From: Odontocerum albicorne
Lineage: Eukaryota; Arthropoda; Insecta; Trichoptera; Odontoceridae
Assembly (NCBI GenBank): GCA_949825065.1
Contig: OX463848.1
Coordinates: forward strand, 43,968,901-44,032,900
Direction: 5' to 3'
DNA: 64,000 nucleotides
Positions 1 to 12,810 of the stretch are shown here, piece by piece. Made by a program: the position numbers and the translations under genes. The notes under the pieces were generated by a model. The model did not search any database. It was not told the origin of the DNA and saw nothing but the letters and a program-made list of their open reading frames with translations. Position 1 is the stretch's first letter; every line of letters starts with the position of its first letter.

Positions 1-2671
1 TTTATTGATAAGCGATATTAATAACCCTCAAATACCAAAAAACAAGTGTTTTGTGAGTAAAATATTTTTTGATCTGTTTCGTCTTTTGATACTAAAAACC
101 TATCAAGTTTCGTCAATTTTTTTTTGTATATTTTCATATAATTACTTACTTATTATTGATAAGCGATATTAATAACCCTCAAATACCAAAAAACAAGTGT
201 TTTGTGAGATAAATATTTTTTGCGCATTTTCGTCTATTGAGGCTTAAATCCTTTTAAGTTTAGTCAATTTTTTCTGTCTGATTTAATATTATTTCTTACT
301 TATTATTGATAAGCGATATTAATAACCCTCAAATACCAAAAAACAGGTGTTTTGTGAGTTAAATATTTTTTGCGCATTTTCGTCTATAAAGGGTAAAATC
401 CTTTCAAGTTTGGTCAATTTTTTTTGTCTATTTTCATATAATTACTAACTTATTATTGATAAGCGATATTAATAACCCTCAAATACCAAAAAACAAGTGT
501 TTTGTGAGATAAATATTTTTTGCGCATTTTCGTCTATTGAGGCTAAAATCCTTTCAGGTTTCGTCAATTTTTTTTTGTCTGATTTTATATTATTTCTTAC
601 TTATTATTGATAAGCGATATTAATAACCCTCAAATACCAAAAAACAAGTGTTTTGTGAGTAAAATATTTTTTGATCTGTTTCGTCTTTTGATTTTAAAAA
701 CCTATCAAGTTTCGTAAATTTTTTTTTGTCTATTTTCATATAATTACTTACTTATTATTGATAAGCGATATTAATAACCCTCAAATACCAAAAAACAAGT
801 GTTTTGTGAGATAAATATTTTTGCGCATTTTCGTCTATGGAGGCTTAAATCCTTTCAAGTTTAGTCAAAAATTTTTTGTCTGATTTCATATTATTTCTTA
901 CTTATTATTGATAACCGATATAAATAACCCTCAAATACCAAAAAACAAGTGTTTTGTGAGTAAAATATTTTTTGATCTGTTTCGTCCTTTTAGACTAAGA
1001 ACCTTTCAAGTTTGGTCAATTTTTTTTTGTCTGATTTCATATTATTTCATACTTATTATTGATAAGCGATATTAATAACCCTCAAATACCAAAAAACAAG
1101 TGTTTTGTGAGTAAAATATTTTTTGATCTGTTTCGTCTTTTGATTTTAAAAACCTATCAAATTTCGTAAATTTTTTTTTGTCTATTTTCATATAATTACT
1201 TACTTATTATTGATAAGCGATATAAATAACCCTCAAATACCAAAAAACAAGTGTTTTGTGAGTAAAATATTTTTTGATCTGTTTCGTCTATTGAGGCTTA
1301 AATCCTTTCAAGTTAAGTCAATTTTTTTTTGTCTGATTTCATATTATTTCTTACTTATTATTGATAAGCGATATTAATAACCCTCAAATACCAAAAAACA
1401 AGTGTTTTGTGAGATAAATATTTTTTGCGCATTTTCGTCTACTGAGGCTTAAATCCTTTCAAGTTTAGTCAATTTTTTTTTGTCTGATTTCATATTATTT
1501 CTTACTTATTATTGATAAGCGATATTAATTACCCTCAAATACCAAAAAACAAGTGTTTTGTGAGATAAATATTTTTTGCGCATTTTCGTCTATTGAGGCT
1601 TAAATCCTTTCAAGTTTAGCCATTTTTTTTTAGTCTGATTTCATATTATTTCTTACTTATTATTGATAAGCGATATTAATAACCCTCAAATACCAAAAAA
1701 CAAGTGTTTTGTGAGTTAAATATTTTTTGATCTGTTTCGTCTTTTGAGACTTGTAACCTTTCAAGTTTGGTCAATTTTTTTTGTCTGATTTCATATTATT
1801 TCTTACTTATTATTGATAAGCGATATTAATAACCCTCAAATACCAAAAAACAAGTGTTTTGTGAGTAAAATATTTTTTGATCTGTTTCGTCTTTTGATAC
1901 TAAAAACCTATCAAGTTTCGTCAATTTTTTTTGTCTATTTTCATATAATTACTTACTTATTATTGATAAGCGATATTAATAACCCTCAAATACCAAAAAA
2001 ACAAGTGTTTTGTGAGATAAATATTTTTTGCGCATTTTCGTCTATTGAGGCTTAAATCCTTTCAAGTTTAGTCAAATTTTTTTTGTCTGATTTCATATTA
2101 TTTCTTACTTATTATTGATAAGCGATATTAATAACCCTCAAATACCAAAAAACAAGTGTTTTGTGAGATAAATATTTTTGCGCATTTTCGTCTATTGAGG
2201 CTTAAATCCTTTCAAGTTTAGTCAAAAATTTTTTGTCTGATTTCATATTATTTCTTACTTATTATTGATAAGCGATATTAATAACCCTCAAATACAAAAA
2301 AACAAGTGTTTTTTGAGATATTTTTTTTGCGCATTTTCGTCTATTGAGGCTTAAATCCTTTCAAGTTTAGTCAATTTTTTTTTGTCTGATTTCATATTAT
2401 TTCTTACTTATTATTGATAACCGATATTAATAACCCTCAAATACCAAAAAACAAGTGTTTTGTGAGTAAAATATTTTTTGATCTGTTTCGTCCTTTTAGA
2501 CTAAGAACCTTTCAAGTTTAGTCAATTTTTTTTTGTCTGATTTCATATTATTTCATACTTACTATTGATAAGCGATATTAATAACCCTCAAATACCAAAA
2601 AACAAGTGTTTTGTGAGATAAATATTTTTTGCGCATTTTCGTCTATTGAGGCTTAAATCCTTTCAAGTTTA
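1..2671 (+). repeat. Left partner of an 11.0-kb-spaced duplication
   Basis: This stretch matches 11,000-13,670 at an offset of 10,999 bp through shared rare variants: tttctgtctgatttaa (~270), aacaggtg (~342), attttatatt (~581), tctatggagg (~835), D1 (~985), E (~690 and ~1,140) and F (~2,310). I noticed only isolated single-base differences. Homology stops near 2,671, where this copy reads agtcaaaaat and the partner agttaatttt. The left end lies outside the window. Confidence 0.9.
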
Positions 2672-5600
2672 GTCAAAAATTTTTTGTCTGATTTCATATT
2701 ATTTCTTACTTATTATTGATAAGCGATATTAATAACCCTCAAATACCAAAAAACAAGTGTTTTGTGAGATAAATATTTTTGCGCATTTTCGTCTATTGAG
2801 GCTTAAATCCTTTCAAGTTTAGTCATTTTTTTTTAGTCTGATTTCATATTATTTCTAACTTATTATTGATAAGCGATATTAATTACCCTCAAATACCAAA
2901 AAACAAGTGTTTTGTGAGTTAAATATTTTTTGATCTGTTTCGTCTTTTGAGACTTATAACCTTTCAAGTTTGGTCAATTTTTTTTTGTCTGAGTTCATAT
3001 TATTTCTTACTTATTATTGATAAGCGATATTAATAACCCTCAAATACCAAAAAACAAGTGTTTTGTGAGATAAATATTTTTTGCGCATTTTCGTCTATTG
3101 AGGCTTAAATCCTTTCAAGTTTAGTCAAATTTTTTTTGTCTGATTTCATATTATTTCTTACTTATTATTGATAAGCGATATTAATAACCCTCAAATACCA
3201 AAAAACAAGTGTTTTGTGAGATAAATATTTTTGCGCATTTTCGTCTATTGAGGCTTAAATCCTTTCAAGTTTAGTCAAAAATTTTTTGTCTGATTTCATA
3301 TTATTTCTTACTTATTATTGATAAGCGATATTAATAACCCTCAAATACCAAAAAACAAGTGTTTTGTGAGATAAATATTTTTTGCGCATTTTCGTCTACT
3401 GAGGCTTAAATCCTTTCAAGTTTAGTCAATTTTTTTTTGTCTGATTTCATATTATTTCTTACTTATTATTGATAAGCGATATTAATTACCCTCAAATACC
3501 AAAAAACAAGTGTTTTGTGAGTTAAATATTTTTTGATCTGTTTCGTCTTTTGAGACTTATAACCTTTCAAGTTTGGTCAATTTTTTTTTGTCTGAGTTCA
3601 TATTATTTCTTACTTATTATTGATAAGCGATATTAATAACCCTCAAATACCAAAAAACAAGTGTTTTGTGAGTAAAATATTTTTTGATCTGTTTCGTCTT
3701 TTAAAACTAAAAACCTATCAATTTTCGTCAAATTTTTATTGTCTAATTTCATATAATTACTTACTTATTATTGATAAGCGATATTAATAACCCTCAAATA
3801 CCAAAAAACAAGTGTTTTGTGAGATAAATATTTTTTGCGCATTTTCGTCTATTGAGGCTTAAATCCTTTCAAGTTTAGTCAATTTTTTTTTGTCTGATTT
3901 CATATTATTTCTAACTTATTATTGATAAGCGATATTAATAACCCTCAAATACCAAAAAACAAGTGTTTTGTGAGTAAAATATTTTTTGCGCATTTTCGTC
4001 TATTGAGGCTTAAATCCTTTCTAGTTTAGTCAATTTTTTTTTGTCTGATTTCATATTATTTCTTGCTTATTATTGATAAGCGCTATTAATAACCCTCAAA
4101 TACAAAACAACAAGTGTTTTGTGAGTAAAATATTTTTTGATCTGTTTCGTCTTTTGAGACTAAAAACCTATCAAGTTTGGTCAATTTTTTTTTGTCTGAT
4201 TTCATATTATTTCTTACTTATTATTGATAAGGGATATTAATAACCCTCAAATACAAAACAACAAGTGTTTTGTGAGTAAAATATTTTTTGATCTGTTTCG
4301 TCTTTTGAGACTTAGAACCTTTCAAGTTTAGTCAATTTTTTTTGTCTGATTTCATATTATTACTTACTTATTATTGATAAGCGATATTAATAACCCTCAA
4401 ATACCAAAAAACAAGTGTTTTGTGAGATAAATATTTTTTGCGCATTTTCGTCTATTGAGGCTTAAATCCTTTCAAGTTTAGTCATTTTTTTTTTGTCTGA
4501 TTTCATATTATTTCTTACTTATTATTGATAAGCGATATTAATAACCCTCAAATACCAAAAAACAAGTGTTTTGTGAGTAAAATATTTTTTGATCTGTTTC
4601 GTCTTTTGAGACTAAAAACCTATCAAGTTTCGTCATCTTTTTTTTGTCTTTTTTCATATAATTACTTACTTATTATTGATAAGCGATATTAATAACCCTC
4701 AAATACCAAAAAACAAGTGTTTTGTGAGATAAATATTTTTTGCGCATTTTCGTCTATTAAGGGTAAAATCCTTTCAAGTTTGGTAATTTTTTTTTGTCTG
4801 ATTTCATATTATTACTTACTTATTATTGATAAGCGATATTAATAACCCCCAAATACCAAAAAACAAGTGTTTTGTGAGATAAATATTTTTTGCGCATTTT
4901 CGTCTATTGAGGCTTAAATCCTTTCAAGTTAAGTCAATTTTTTTTTGTCTGATTTCATATTATTTCTTACTTATTATTGATAAGCGATATTAATAACCCT
5001 CAAATACCAAAAAACAAGTATTTTGTGAGTAAAATATTATTTGATCTGTTTCGTCTTTTGATACTAAAAACCTATCAAGTTTCGTCAATTTTTTTTTGTC
5101 TATTTTCATATAATTACTTACTTATTATTGATAAGCGATATTAATAACCCTCAAATACCAAAAAACAAGTGTTTTGTGAGATAAATATTTTTTGCGCATT
5201 TTCGTCTATTGAGGCTTAAATCCTTTCAAGTTTAGTCAATTTTTTTTTGTCTGATTTCATATTATTACTAACTTATTATTGATAAGCGATATAAATAACC
5301 CTCAAATACCAAAAAACAAGTGTTTTGTGAGATAAATATTTTTTGCGCATTTTCGTCTATTGAGGCTTAAATCCTTTCAAGTTTAGTCAATTTTTTTTTG
5401 TCTGATTTCATAATATTTCTTACTTATTATTGATAAGCGATATAAATAACCCTCAAATACCAAAAAACAAGTGTTTTGTGAGTAAAATATTTTTTGATCT
5501 GTTTCGTCCTTTGAGACTAAGAACCTTTCAAGTTTGGTCAATTTTTTTTGTCTAATTTCATATAATTACTGACTTATTATTGATAAGCGATAATTATAAC

Positions 5601-8039
5601 CCTCAAATACCAAAAAACAAGTGTTTTGTGAGTAAAATATTTTTTGATCTGTTTCGTCTTTTGATACTAAAAACCTATCAAGTTTCGTCAATTTTTTTTT
5701 GTGTTTTTTCATATAATTACTTACTTATTATTGATAAGCGATATTAATAACCCTCAAATACCAAAAAACAAGTGTTTTGTGAGATAAATATTTTTTGCGC
5801 ATTTTCGTCTATTGAGGCTAAAATCCTTTCAAGTTTCGTCAATTTTTTTTTGTCTGATTTCATATTATTTCTTACTTATTATTGATAAGCGATATTAATA
5901 ACCCTCAAATACCAAAAACCAAGTGTTTTGTAAGTAAAATATTTTTTGATCCGTTTCGTCTTTTGATACTAAAAACCTATCAAGTTTCGTCAATTTTTTT
6001 TTGTCTTTTTTCATATAATTACTTACTTATTATTGATAAGCGATATTAATAACCCTCAAATACCAAAAAACAAGTGTTTTGTGAGATTAATATTTTTTGC
6101 GCATTTTCGTCTATTAAGGGTAAAATCCTTTCAAGTTTGGTAATTTTTTTTTGTCTGATTTCATATTATTACTTACTTATTATTGATAAGCGATATTAAT
6201 AACCCTCAAATACCAAAAAACAAGTGTTTTGTGAGATAAATATTTTTTGCGCATTTTCGTCTATTGAGGCTTAAATCCTTTCAAGTTAAGTCAATTTTTT
6301 TTTGTCTGATTTCATATTATTTCATACTTATTATTGATAAGCGATATTAATAACCCTCAAATACCAAAAAACAAGTGTTTTGTGAGTAAAATATTATTTG
6401 ATCTGTTTCGTCTTTTGATACTAAAAACCTATCAAGTTTCGTCAATTTTTTTTGTCTATTTTCATATAATTACTTACTTATTATTGATAAGCGATATTAA
6501 TAACCCTCAAATACCAAAAAACAAGTGTTTTGTGAGATAAATATTTTTTGCGCATTTTCGTCTATTGAGGCTTAAATCCTTTCAAGTTTGGTCAATTTTT
6601 TTTTGTATGATTTCATATTATTTCTTACTTATTATTGATAAGCGATATTAATAACCCTCAAATACCAAAAAACAAGTGTTTTGTGAGTAAAATATTTTTT
6701 GATCTGTTTCGTCTTTTGAGACTTAGAACCTTTCAAGTTTAGTCAATTTTTTTTGTCTGATTTCATATTATTACTTACTTATTATTGATAAGCGATATTA
6801 ATAACCCTCAAATACCAAAAAACAAGTGTTTTGTGAGATAAATATTTTTTGCGCATTTTCGTCTATTGAGGCTTAAATCCTTTCAAGTTTAGTCATTTTT
6901 TTTTGTCTGATTTCATATTATTTCTTACTTATTATTGATAAGCGATATTAATAACCCTCAAATACCAAAAAACAAGTGTTTTGTGAGTAAAATATTTTTT
7001 GCGCATTTTCGTCTATTGAGGCTTAAATCCTTTCAAGTTAAGTCAATTTTTTTTTGTCTGATTTCATATTATTTCATACTTATTATTGATAAGCGATATT
7101 AATAACCCTCAAATACCAAAAAACAAGTGTTTTGTGAGTAAAATATTATTTGATCTGTTTCGTCTTTTGATACTAAAAACCTATCAAGTTTCGTCAATTT
7201 TTTTTGTCTATTTTCATATAATTACTTACTTATTATTGATAAGCGATATTAATAACCCTCAAATACCAAAAAACAAGTGTTTTGTGAGATAAATATTTTT
7301 TGCGCATTTTCGTCTATTGAGGCTTAAATCCTTTCAAGTTTAGTCAATTTTTTTTTGTCTGATTTCATATAATTTCTTACTTATTATTGATAAGCGATAT
7401 TAATTACCCTCAAATACCAAAAAACAAGTGTTTTGTGAGATAAATATTTTTTGCGCATTTTCGTCTATTGAGGCTAAAATCCTTTCAAGTTTCGTCAATT
7501 TGTTTTTGTATGATTTCATATTATTTCTTACTTATTATTGATAAGCGATATTAATAACCCTCAAATACCAAAAAACAAGTGTTTTGTGAGTAAAATATTT
7601 TTTGATCTGTTTCGTCTTTTGAGACTAAGAACCTTTCAAGTTTGGTCAATTTTTTTTTGTCTAATTTCATATAATTACTTACTTACTATTGATAAGCGAT
7701 ATTAATAACCCTCAAATACCAAAAAACAAGTGTTTTGTGAGATAAATATTTTTTGCGCATTTTCGTCTATTGAGGCTTAAATCCTTTCAAGTTTATTCAA
7801 TTTTTTTTTGTCTGATTTCATATTATTTCTTACTTATTATTGATAAGCGATATTAATTACCCTCAAATACCAAAAAACAAGTGTTTTGTGAGATAAATAT
7901 TTTTTGCGCATTTTCGTCTATTGAGGCTTAAATCCTTTCAAGTTTAGTCATTTTTTTTTGTCTGATTTCATATTATTTCTTACTTATTATTGATAAGCGA
8001 TATTAATAACCCTCAAATACCAAAAAACAAGTGTTTTGT
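2672..8039 (+). repeat. Mosaic monomers without D1, E or F; short local duplications
   Basis: A, B, C, D2 and G-like units follow one another without a long period. Local exchanges are visible: tctgagttc units 603 bp apart (2,991 and 3,594); units with atattatttgatc at 5,034, 6,391 and 7,143 (1,357 and 752 bp apart); and a run with cgtcatc and aaccccc at ~4,520-5,020 repeated 4,368 bp downstream. Several monomers carry aaaacaacaag (near 4,110, 4,255 and 8,170). There is nothing non-satellite in it. Confidence 0.85.
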
Positions 8040-11000
8040 GAGTTAAATATTTTTTGATCTGTTTCGTCTTTTGAGACTTATAACCTTTTAAGTTTGGTCA
8101 ATTTTTTTTTGTCTGATTTCATATTATTTCTTACTTATTATTGATAAGCGATATTAATTACCCTCAAATACAAAACAACAAGTGTTTTGTGAGTAAAATA
8201 TTTTTTGATCTGTTTCGTCTTTTGAGACTAAAAACCTATCAATTTTCGTCAATTTTTTTTTGTCTAATTTCATATAATTACTTACTTATTATTTATAAGC
8301 GATATAAATAACCCTTAAATACCAAAAAACAAGTGTTTTGTGAGATAAATATTTTTTGCGCATTTTCGTCTATTGAGGCTTAAATCCTTTCAAGTTTAGT
8401 CATTTTTTTTTGTCTGATTTCATATTATTTCTTACTTATTATTGATAAGCGATATTAATAACCCTCAAATACCAAAAAACAAGTGTTTTGTGAGACAAAT
8501 ATTTTTTGCGCATTTTCGTCTATTGAGGCTTAAATCCTTTCAAGTTTAGTCAATTTTTTTTGTCTGATTTCATATTATTTCTTACTTATTATTGATAAGC
8601 GATATTAATAACCCTCAAATACCAAAAAACAAGTGTTTGGTGAGTTAAATATTTTTTGCGCATTTTCGTCTATAAAGGGTAAAATCCTTTCAAGTTTGGT
8701 CAATTTTTTTTGTCTGATTTCATATTATTACTTACTTATTATTGATAAGCGATATAAATAACCCTCAAATACCAAAAAACAAGTGTTTTGTGAGATAAAT
8801 ATTTTTTGCGCATTTTCGTCTATTGAGGCTTAAATCCTTTCAAGTTTAGTCAATTTTTTTTTGTCTGATTTCATATTATTTCTAACTTATTATTGATAAG
8901 CGATATTAATAACCCTCAAATACCAAAAAACAAGTGTTTTGTGAGTAAAATATTTTTTGATCTGTTTCGTCTTTTGATACTAAAAACCTATCAAGTTTCG
9001 TCATCTTTTTTTTGTCTTTTTTCATATAATTACTTACTTATTATTGATAAGCGATATTAATAACCCTCAAATACCAAAAAACAAGTGTTTTGTGAGATAA
9101 ATATTTTTTGCGCATTTTCGTCTATTAAGGGTAAAATCCTTTCAAGTTTGGTAATTTTTTTTTGTCTGATTTCATATTATTACTTACTTATTATTGATAA
9201 GCGATATTAATAACCCCCAAATACCAAAAAACAAGTGTTTTGTGAGATAAATATTTTTTGCGCATTTTCGTCTATTGAGGCTTAAATCCTTTCAAGTTAA
9301 GTCAATTTTTTTTTGTCTGATTTCATATTATTTCTTACTTATTATTGATAAGCGATATTAATAACCCTCAAATACCAAAAAACAAGTGTTTTGTGAGTTA
9401 AATATTTTTCGATCTGTTTCGTCTTTTGATACTAAAAACCTATCAAGTTTCGTCAATTTTTTTTTGTCTATTTTCATATAATTACTTACTTATTATTGAT
9501 AAGCGATATTAATAACCCTCAAATACCAAAAAACAAGTGTTTTGTGAGATAAATATTTTTTGCGCATTTTCGTCTATAAAGGGTAAAATCCTTTCAAGTT
9601 TGGTCAATTTTTTTTGTCTGATTTCATATTATTACTTACTTATTATTGATAAGCGATATTAATAACCCTCAAATACCAAAAAACAAGTGTTTTGTGAGAT
9701 AAATATTTTTTGCGCATTTTCGTCTATTGAGGCTTAAATCCTTTCAAGTTTAGTCAATTTTTTTTTTGTCTGATTTCATATTATTTCTTACTTATTATTG
9801 ATAAGCGATATTAATAACCCTCAAATACCAAAAAACAAGTGTTTTGTGAGTAAAATATTTTTTGATCTGTTTCGTCTTTTGATACTAAAAACCTATCAAG
9901 TTTCGTCAATTTTTTTTTGTATATTTTCATATAATTACTTACTTATTATTGATAAGCGATATTAATAACCCTCAAATACCAAAAAACAAGTGTTTTGTGA
10001 GATAAATATTTTTTTGCGCATTTTCGTCTATTGAGGCTTAAATCCTTTCAAGTTTAGTCAATTTTTTTTTGTCTGATTTCATATTATTTCATACTTATTA
10101 TTGATAAGCGATATTAATAACCCTCAAATACCAAAAAACAAGTGTTTTGTGAGTTAAATATTTTTTGATCTGTTTCGTCTTTTGAGACTTATAACCTTTC
10201 AAGTTTGGTCAAATTTTTTTTGTCTGATTTCATATTATTTCTTACTTATTATTGATAAGCGATATTAATAACCCTCAAATACCAAAAAACAAGTGTTTTG
10301 TGAGTAAAATATTTTTTGATCTGTTTCGTCTTTTGAGACTAAAAACCTATCAATTTTCGTCAATTTTTTTTTGTCTAATTTCATATAATTACTTACTTAT
10401 TATTTATAAGCGATATAAATAACCCTTAAATACCAAAAAACAAGTGTTTTGTGAGATAAATATTTTTTGCGCATTTTCGTCTATTGAGGCTTAAATCCTT
10501 TCAAGTTTAGTCATTTTTTTTTGTCTGATTTCATATTATTTCTTACTTATTATTGATAAGCGATATTAATAACCCTCAAATACCAAAAAACAAGTGTTTT
10601 GTGAGACAAATATTTTTTGCGCATTTTCGTCTATTGAGGCTTAAATCCTTTCAAGTTTAGTCAATTTTTTTTGTCTGATTTCATATTATTTCTTACTTAT
10701 TATTGATAAGCGATATTAATAACCCTCAAATACCAAAAAACAAGTGTTTGGTGAGTTAAATATTTTTTGCGCATTTTCGTCTATAAAGGGTAAAATCCTT
10801 TCAAGTTTGGTCAATTTTTTTTGTCTGATTTCATATTATTACTTACTTATTATTGATAAGCGATATAAATAACCCTCAAATACCAAAAAACAAGTGTTTT
10901 GTGAGATAAATATTTTTTGCGCATTTTCGTCTATTGAGGCTTAAATCCTTTCAAGTTAAGTCAATTTTTTTTTGTCTGATTTCATATTATTTCTAACTTT

Positions 11001-11111
11001 TTATTGATAAGCGATATTAATAACCCTCAAATACCAAAAAACAAGTGTTTTGTGAGTAAAATATTTTTTGATCTGTTTCGTCTTTTGATACTAAAAACCT
11101 ATCAAGTTTCG
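8040..11111 (+). repeat. 14-monomer (2,111-bp) duplication
   Basis: About 8,040-9,000 is repeated at 10,151-11,111 (offset 2,111 bp). Both copies hold, in order, gagacttataacc, G, atttataagc, gagacaaat, gtttggtgag and C. The copies diverge after ~9,003, where the first reads cgtcatc and the second cgtcaat. Between them, 8,888-9,388 is the downstream partner of ~4,520-5,020 (offset 4,368 bp). Confidence 0.85.
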
Positions 11112-11687
11112 TCAATTTTTTTTTGTATATTTTCATATAATTACTTACTTATTATTGATAAGCGATATTAATAACCCTCAAATACCAAAAAACAAGTGTT
11201 TTGTGAGATAAATATTTTTTGCGCATTTTCGTCTATTGAGGCTTAAATCCTTTTAAGTTTAGTCAATTTTTTCTGTCTGATTTAATATTATTTCTTACTT
11301 ATTATTGATAAGCGATATTAATAACCCTCAAATACCAAAAAACAGGTGTTTTGTGAGTTAAATATTTTTTGCGCATTTTCGTCTATAAAGGGTAAAATCC
11401 TTTCAAGTTTGGTCAATTTTTTTTGTCTATTTTCATATAATTACTAACTTATTATTGATAAGCGATATTAATAACCCTCAAATACCAAAAAACAAGTGTT
11501 TTGTGAGATAAATATTTTTTGCGCATTTTCGTCTATTGAGGCTAAAATCCTTTCAGGTTTCGTCAATTTTTTTTTGTCTGATTTTATATTATTTCTTACT
11601 TATTATTGATAAGCGATATTAATAACCCTCAAATACCAAAAAACAAGTGTTTTGTGAGTAAAATATTTTTTGATCTGTTTCGTCTTT
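9780..11687 (+). repeat. Partner of 17,160-19,067 (offset ~7,379 bp)
   Basis: The two stretches share the tgtatattttc B unit, the seven-T ttttttt-gcgca A unit, gagacttataacc, G, atttataagc, gagacaaat, gtttggtgag, C, tttctgtctgatttaa, aacaggtg and ctttcaggtt in the same order. Homology stops near 11,687, where the left copy becomes type E (gattttaaa) and the right stays type B (gatactaaa). Confidence 0.85.
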
Positions 11688-12810
11688 TGATTTTAAAAAC
11701 CTATCAAGTTTCGTAAATTTTTTTTTGTCTATTTTCATATAATTACTTACTTATTATTGATAAGCGATATTAATAACCCTCAAATACCAAAAAACAAGTG
11801 TTTTGTGAGATAAATATTTTTGCGCATTTTCGTCTATGGAGGCTTAAATCCTTTCAAGTTTAGTCAAAATTTTTTTGTCTGATTTCATATTATTTCTTAC
11901 TTATTATTGATAACCGATATAAATAACCCTCAAATACCAAAAAACAAGTGTTTTGTGAGTAAAATATTTTTTGATCTGTTTCGTCCTTTTAGACTAAGAA
12001 CCTTTCAAGTTTGGTCAATTTTTTTTTGTCTGATTTCATATTATTTCATACTTATTATTGATAAGCGATATTAATAACCCTCAAATACCAAAAAACAAGT
12101 GTTTTGTGAGTAAAATATTTTTTGATCTGTTTCGTCTTTTGATTTTAAAAACCTATCAAATTTCGTAAATTTTTTTTTGTCTATTTTCATATAATTACTT
12201 ACTTATTATTGATAAGCGATATAAATAACCCTCAAATACCAAAAAACAAGTGTTTTGTGAGTAAAATATTTTTTGATCTGTTTCGTCTATTGAGGCTTAA
12301 ATCCTTTCAAGTTAAGTCAATTTTTTTTTGTCTGATTTCATATTATTTCTTACTTATTATTGATAAGCGATATTAATAACCCTCAAATACCAAAAAACAA
12401 GTGTTTTGTGAGATAAATATTTTTTGCGCATTTTCGTCTACTGAGGCTTAAATCCTTTCAAGTTTAGTCAATTTTTTTTTGTCTGATTTCATATTATTTC
12501 TTACTTATTATTGATAAGCGATATTAATTACCCTCAAATACCAAAAAACAAGTGTTTTGTGAGATAAATATTTTTTGCGCATTTTCGTCTATTGAGGCTT
12601 AAATCCTTTCAAGTTTAGCCATTTTTTTTTAGTCTGATTTCATATTATTTCTTACTTATTATTGATAAGCGATATTAATAACCCTCAAATACCAAAAAAC
12701 AAGTGTTTTGTGAGTTAAATATTTTTTGATCTGTTTCGTCTTTTGAGACTTGTAACCTTTCAAGTTTGGTCAATTTTTTTTGTCTGATTTCATATTATTT
12801 CTTACTTATT

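Noticed and set aside
1813..2055. Open frames of 66-105 codons on the + strand (for example 1,813-2,055, 18,123-18,323, 59,496-59,813).
   Set aside because: They are the satellite read in frame: they begin at TTG (attgataagc) or GTG (gtttggtgag), not ATG, repeat the same peptide wherever two monomers happen to stay in frame, and have no ribosome-binding or codon-use support.
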